NCBI GenBank assembly: GCA_012064415.1
Contig: SSNU01000313.1
Location: 283,152-347,151, forward strand
Direction of reading: 5' to 3'
Source: Gyrodactylus bullatarudis
Taxonomy: Eukaryota; Platyhelminthes; Monogenea; Gyrodactylidea; Gyrodactylidae
DNA length: 64,000 nt
The notes under the pieces were generated by a model. The model was not told the origin of the DNA, ran no database searches, and saw nothing but the letters and a program-made list of their open reading frames with translations. This document shows positions 59,322 to 64,000 of the stretch, one piece after another (positions within the stretch are counted from its first letter, which is position 1; each line of letters opens with the position of its first letter). Both the position numbers and the translations under genes were made by a program.

Positions 59322-62300
59322 AATTTTTAAACTTAAATTTTCTACCACAAAGCATTCAAGTTCTTTAATAAAAGGATAAGTCCTATTTCATAGGATAGAG
59401 TAGATATCACTCCTGATATATTGCATTGCGGATACTCACTATCACTTACCTTCATTACAGAGATATGGTGTGTGGATGATTCCTTAATAATTCATGATTA
59501 CAGAGACAAATCATTCTTCAGAATTCAAGACTTCAGTATTATTAATTAGGTAGCATATGTTTTTAGTTATGGGATTGATTGATTTAAAGATTCTTTTGTC
59601 TCTTATTATATACCCAAGTAGACAAGATTTTAAGTTAAGATCTCATTTTCAGTTGAATGATGAGAGTAGGCATCTTATTTACAATCGTATTTACTTGGGA
59701 ATAGTGATATTCCCTGAAAATAGGAAAAAATACACTAGTATATTCACTTCTCATACGTGTTAATTGATAAAGTTGAGATTCTATGGATTAAAAATCACCG
59801 CAAGGTATTTGTTTTCACATTATCAATGTTAAAAAGACCTTGGTCGCTTTGTCATTCAGTTAAATTACTGTTAAGAGGGGGCAAATCTTCTATTGAATAG
59901 CCCCAAGATTTCATAATGTTTTGAATTGATTCAGAAAAGAACTTGATTCAAATTCTATCTGTAATGATCAGTATCTAGGAACGGAGAATTACTAGAAAAA
60001 TTAATTTACTAATGAGAAAACCTAAACAGCTAGACTCAGGTCCTGACTATCGTACATTGGTGAGTTTCAGTATGAACGAAATCTTGATTTCATATCAAAT
60101 TCAATATAATATATCTTATTAAATGCTGAAAATTTAAATTGTACATTATTAAATTAAATATTCAATATCATTTGATATATGAAGAGAGATGAACTGAGCA
60201 CAAAGCAACCTCTCCCGGGGGAATTGAGTCTGGGAGGAATTTTCAAATTGGAATCATTTGCTCACTGATCTAATGATCTCTATAGATGTATGGAATATAT
60301 ATTGATCAATGGCAGTGTATTCAATTGTGGAAAATTTCCTCGTTTCTCATAGTGCTAGAAAAATAATACAAACATGGACATTCTACACTAGAGTTGTGCA
60401 TCAGATCTCCATAAAAGATCATTTTCAAGATTTTTTCATGCTCGAATGGACGAATTCAATAGGGTTTAGTAATACTGATCGAATCAAGAGAAAATTCTCT
60501 TTAAATTGAGACAAAAACCAAATAAAAATGTTCTACTTTTAAGTAGATCTATGATGATTTATAAGGAGAAAAATCGGGTTGTGCTATCTCTCATACACCA
60601 AAACTGGGTCACAACTGTAAGTAAAGCCTTGAGAAATGAGTGATAATCAAATTGAATTCAATTTGCTATCTCGGGAGCGAGATTATTTTCTGTTTGGAGT
60701 AGATAATCCAACTGTCTGTGGTATTTACCTAAATCTATAGTTTAGAAAAACTGACTCTTTCCACAAAAATAATGATGAATTTCCCGCTTTTCTAAAAAAT
60801 TTCTATCGATTTCGAAAACTTGAAGCAATTAAAGGCTGATATTTGGCCATGGAGGTTGCGAGAAACTCGGGATGTACAAGAAAAAGTGTTTTTACTTCAA
60901 CAAATCGTTAACTCATTTAATGTGTTCCTGAGAAGAATATTGAGAATCTTTTTAGAGTTTATTTAAACGGTTGAAATCATGAATTTCTACCACATAGCTG
61001 TAATCAATTGCCAATGGGGGTGTCTTTTCAAATGTGACACATTCAAAATTGTGCCAAAATTATTTGACATGATAATGTATTAATTTCATTAATTTAATTC
61101 TATAATCTATGATTGACATTAGATAATAAAATACACTCAACGTAAAAAAAATTTTTATTGTTAATAAAATAAAAAATAAAATTAGGTGATATCGTTCAGT
61201 CATACACTTTCACTCATTGAACTTAGAAAACTCTTGTTAGTACATGAATGAAAAAATCTATCCTCAGAGAAAGGCAGTGTGTAATCTTTACACAAACACG
61301 CACGAGGATTTCTCTTGTGTACGACGTAATGAATATCATTTGATTGATGTCTATCTATTCAATTAACAAGATTATCAACACATGCAAAGAATAATTGAAT
61401 AACTGAACAGAGGCTAGGGGGTGAATGAAAAGAAAATCTGCGGTAGACATGTTTTTAGAGCGAGGTAGAGAAGGATTGTTACCCTTATAAAGTAACCATG
61501 TACTATGCAGAAAAAGTACAATTAAAAAGTTGAAATTTCCTCGGTAATAATACTCATGAAAAGATTTTGAAAAAAAAATTATCGTACAAATTCCATACGA
61601 GAACTGGGTTGTTAACTGCAGAAGTTTCAGAGTATAACAAGACATCTTTGTCATCTAAGAAAGATCAAAATAAGTTATGAATTTATTTATTTAAGTTTAT
61701 CAATAGTATTTTAATATCATCACATCATTGTGAAAATTTTCAAATTTAAAACGTTTTTTTGGACGACCAAAATTGTAATAAATTTAAAATAAGAGAAGTT
61801 TCAAAATTATAAATATAGAACGTCTTTAATTTGAAAATTTTCATAATTCTGTTTATCTTATTCCGGAAGAATGGAAAGGTATTTTGAAGGAAAATTTGGT
61901 GCAATAATATCAAAATACTTTAAGATTAAATTTATCATATCGATGGTCGAGTTAAGTAATTTTCCAAAATTTCATCCATTTACAATAGACTTACGATAAG
62001 GTACCAAAAACAAAGTTATTAAAATATGTTGATAATTTTGTTTGTGTTGAAAAAATTATTCAAATTAAAATTCAAGAGTCTACATTAGAGATGTACCGAA
62101 TTTTAATCTATTTTTAAGTCAAATTTTTTCGTGAAATTTCCATATAATTTTGATAACAATGATGTGTGAGATCTAAAATAACTGAAAATTCGTTTGCAAT
62201 CCCATGCATAGTCGTGCATTGCCCATTTTCCCTAAATTTTCCTGTAGGCATATTGAAATAACAAAATTTAACAGAAATGATCCTAACATGATTCTATTAC

Positions 62301-63013
62301 TATTTTCATTGAAAAAACCCTATCACCAAAAACGATATTCGAAATTTTAGTGAAATTCATTGACAATCTAGCGGCATTTTTAAAAAAGTCTGACCTTTAA
62401 ACTTGAATATTATCACAGACGAGCATTTTGATACTTGATCTTAATGTTTAGAATTCATATTATCATTTGAGTAGGTTTTAAATAGGTTGAAAAATTTGTT
62501 ACATTTCTAGTCTACATTATCTCTTCTTCGCAAGAACCATCTCAAAGGGTACATATTTATCGTTCTTAATTTTTGATCAAGAATTAATGACGTCAATTTA
62601 CCAAATTCGAAAAATTTCGGAACCTTTTTGCATCTTAGTAGCCCCACCACAGACATTAAACAAATTTTAGACCTTTATTTATCGATCATATTTCTTCTTT
62701 TTAAACAAAACCCGTTAACTATCGATTCTAATTTAGAAATTTTAAATCACCTTGAACTAGTTTTAATCATTTCCATTTGATTATTAAAATTATTCCATAA
62801 TTGAACTGATAACAAATGATCTGCCCATTCATTCTAATTTAAGAATGATCCCAGTGTGTATGTTAGGTATCATATTTCTCCTTTTTGAATAATAATTTTT
62901 TTCTACGAAGCAATTTGAATAATGATTAAAAAATAAACCATATTATACATAGAAAGATACGCCTTGAACGAGGAACAAGAGATGAATTTGAACCATAAAA
63001 GATATATATGTTA
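59322..63013. other. Intergenic
   Basis: No gene is supported. It contains the second copy of the ~37-bp repeat (59873-59909) and a foldback-family fragment (~60800-60850). Confidence 0.5.
59873..59909. repeat. Dispersed ~37-bp repeat, copy 2
   Basis: It matches 2094-2130 across aagagggg...gcaaat-ttctat-gaatagcc-caagat. Confidence 0.5.
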
Positions 63014-63773
63014 CAGTGAAAATGGGAAATCAGTGAGTGGACAGAAATCACTAGTGAAAGTGGGAAACCATGGGAAATGAATTAAATTTTTCCCATTTTC
63101 ACTGGTTTTTCCCTGAAATCATATATCAAGTGTATTATCTATTCCAGATATATGCGTGAATGGTTTATTCGTGTCATACACTGTGTATTACACGTACAAG
63201 GGGGGATTTTATTTTATTTATCTCTTCGGTTAGTCCAAGGACTCATAGGTATTCTCACCTACATGTTTAAGTATTTTGTCAATGTTATTTTAAAATTTGA
63301 TATTCATTGTTTGCTAGTTTTGGCTATTGAAAATAACCCAAACATGGTTTGATAGTTTTTTATAATAAAATTTTTGGCTTGTAAACAAGTTATTACCTTA
63401 CCATTCATGTAAATTTATTCTAATTGGTCTATCATTGGGGCTAAAGAGAGAGAAGTTTTAAATATACAATAGGACTTGTTTCTTGAAACTAGAAATTAAC
63501 TGAAACAAAATTTTAATAAACTAAATTACTCAGAACTTAAGTATCAACCGAAGAGATAAATAAAATAAAATCCCCCCTTGTACGTGTAATACACAGTGTA
63601 TGACATGAATAAACCATTCACGCATATATCTGGAATAGATAATACACTTGATATATGATTTCAGGGAAAAACCAGTGAAAAATTTAATTCATTTCCCATT
63701 TTCACTAAGTTTTCACTGGTTTCCCACTTTCACTAGTGATTTCTGTCCACTCACTGATTTCCCATTTTCACTG
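63014..63773. mobile_element. Long-arm Tc1/mariner-type MITE
   Basis: A 760-bp element with ~220-bp inverted arms (63014-63231 and 63546-63773) starts CAGTGAAAATGGGAAA and ends with its complement, with TA on both sides. Each arm contains the short motif gtgaaaNtgggaaa more than once. The ~310-bp centre has no transposase. The flanks continue as atatata on both sides, so the target was a TA-rich site. Confidence 0.75.
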
Positions 63774-63827
63774 TAACATATATATGTTATTCATCATTGT
63801 CAGTATAAAAAAAGAATTTTTTTATTA

Positions 63828-64000
63828 GAGAAATATATATTTCGCCAGGTCTTATCAATCTCTAATACTGGTTCAATTAAATGATTATAAATATTAGTTC
63901 AATGAAATTTATGTTAATGAAATTGTAAAATTCTTGAAACACTTCCAATTGATGAAAAACCAAAAAACTTCTCTATTATTAGATGTAGAAAAGAAAAATT
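63828..64000 (-). mobile_element. Penelope-like element (copy D), 3' end cut by the window edge
   Basis: Read on the minus strand it matches the 3' non-coding tail of copy A (16591-16773) from aagttttttggtttttcatc through agattgataagacctggcga to the terminal tatttct. The coding part would lie beyond the window. It fixes the 3' boundary of the family. Confidence 0.7.

Noticed and set aside
63152..63352. Membrane-protein gene near the right end
   Set aside because: The frame lies largely inside a MITE arm and has no counterpart or start context.

Overview
This is an AT-rich nuclear window from an animal. Every protein gene is split by GT-AG (once GC-AG) introns, and the gene set is metazoan: a Radil/Rasip1-type Rap effector, tryptophan hydroxylase, a calcineurin-B-homologous protein, a Sec24 COPII subunit, a kinectin/p180-like ER protein, an H2A.X-type histone and an acylglycerolphosphate acyltransferase. 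I cannot name the species. The most telling trait is a class of spliceosomal introns of only 25-35 nt, several of them forced by protein homology. Introns this small in animals are best known from dicyemids, so a simplified spiralian lineage is one possibility, but here they coexist with kilobase introns.

Layout: 1-6.3 kb carries tiny secreted-peptide genes. Two precursors end in R-(I/M)-RDMWG, an amidation-type tail, and a third encodes a Cys-containing secreted protein. They lie among MITEs, a mariner remnant joined to a Penelope-type GIY-YIG domain, and an 18S rRNA 5'-end fragment. 6.9-12.7 kb is the kinectin/p180-like gene, with two possible 3' ends. 13-18 kb is repeat-rich: a Penelope-like element (PLE), then a compact inverted-repeat element holding a tRNA-like pol III promoter and a hammerhead ribozyme. 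18.3-42.4 kb is a Radil locus with two large RA-FHA first exons, one of which may be an alternative 5' module or a truncated paralogue. The intron inside its PDZ domain hosts a complete-ended Mutator-like transposon with a perfect 9-bp target duplication. 43.4-48.0 kb holds a head-to-head pair, CHP1 (-) and SEC24 (+). 50.9-52.4 kb holds a foldback repeat and a second PLE remnant. 53.1-57.7 kb packs TPH (-), H2A.X (-) and AGPAT (+), the last two head to head. 57.7-64 kb is intergenic with one tRNA-Arg(CCU), a 760-bp Tc1/mariner-type MITE and the 3' end of another PLE cut by the window edge.

The housekeeping genes act in the secretory pathway and membrane lipid synthesis (SEC24, kinectin-like, AGPAT, CHP1). 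TPH implies serotonin synthesis, and the amidated-type peptides imply peptidergic signalling. There is no operon-like functional linkage. The clearest organisation is divergent gene pairs with 150-300 bp between start codons. Exon coordinates given below were worked out by eye from splice signals, reading phase and family similarity.
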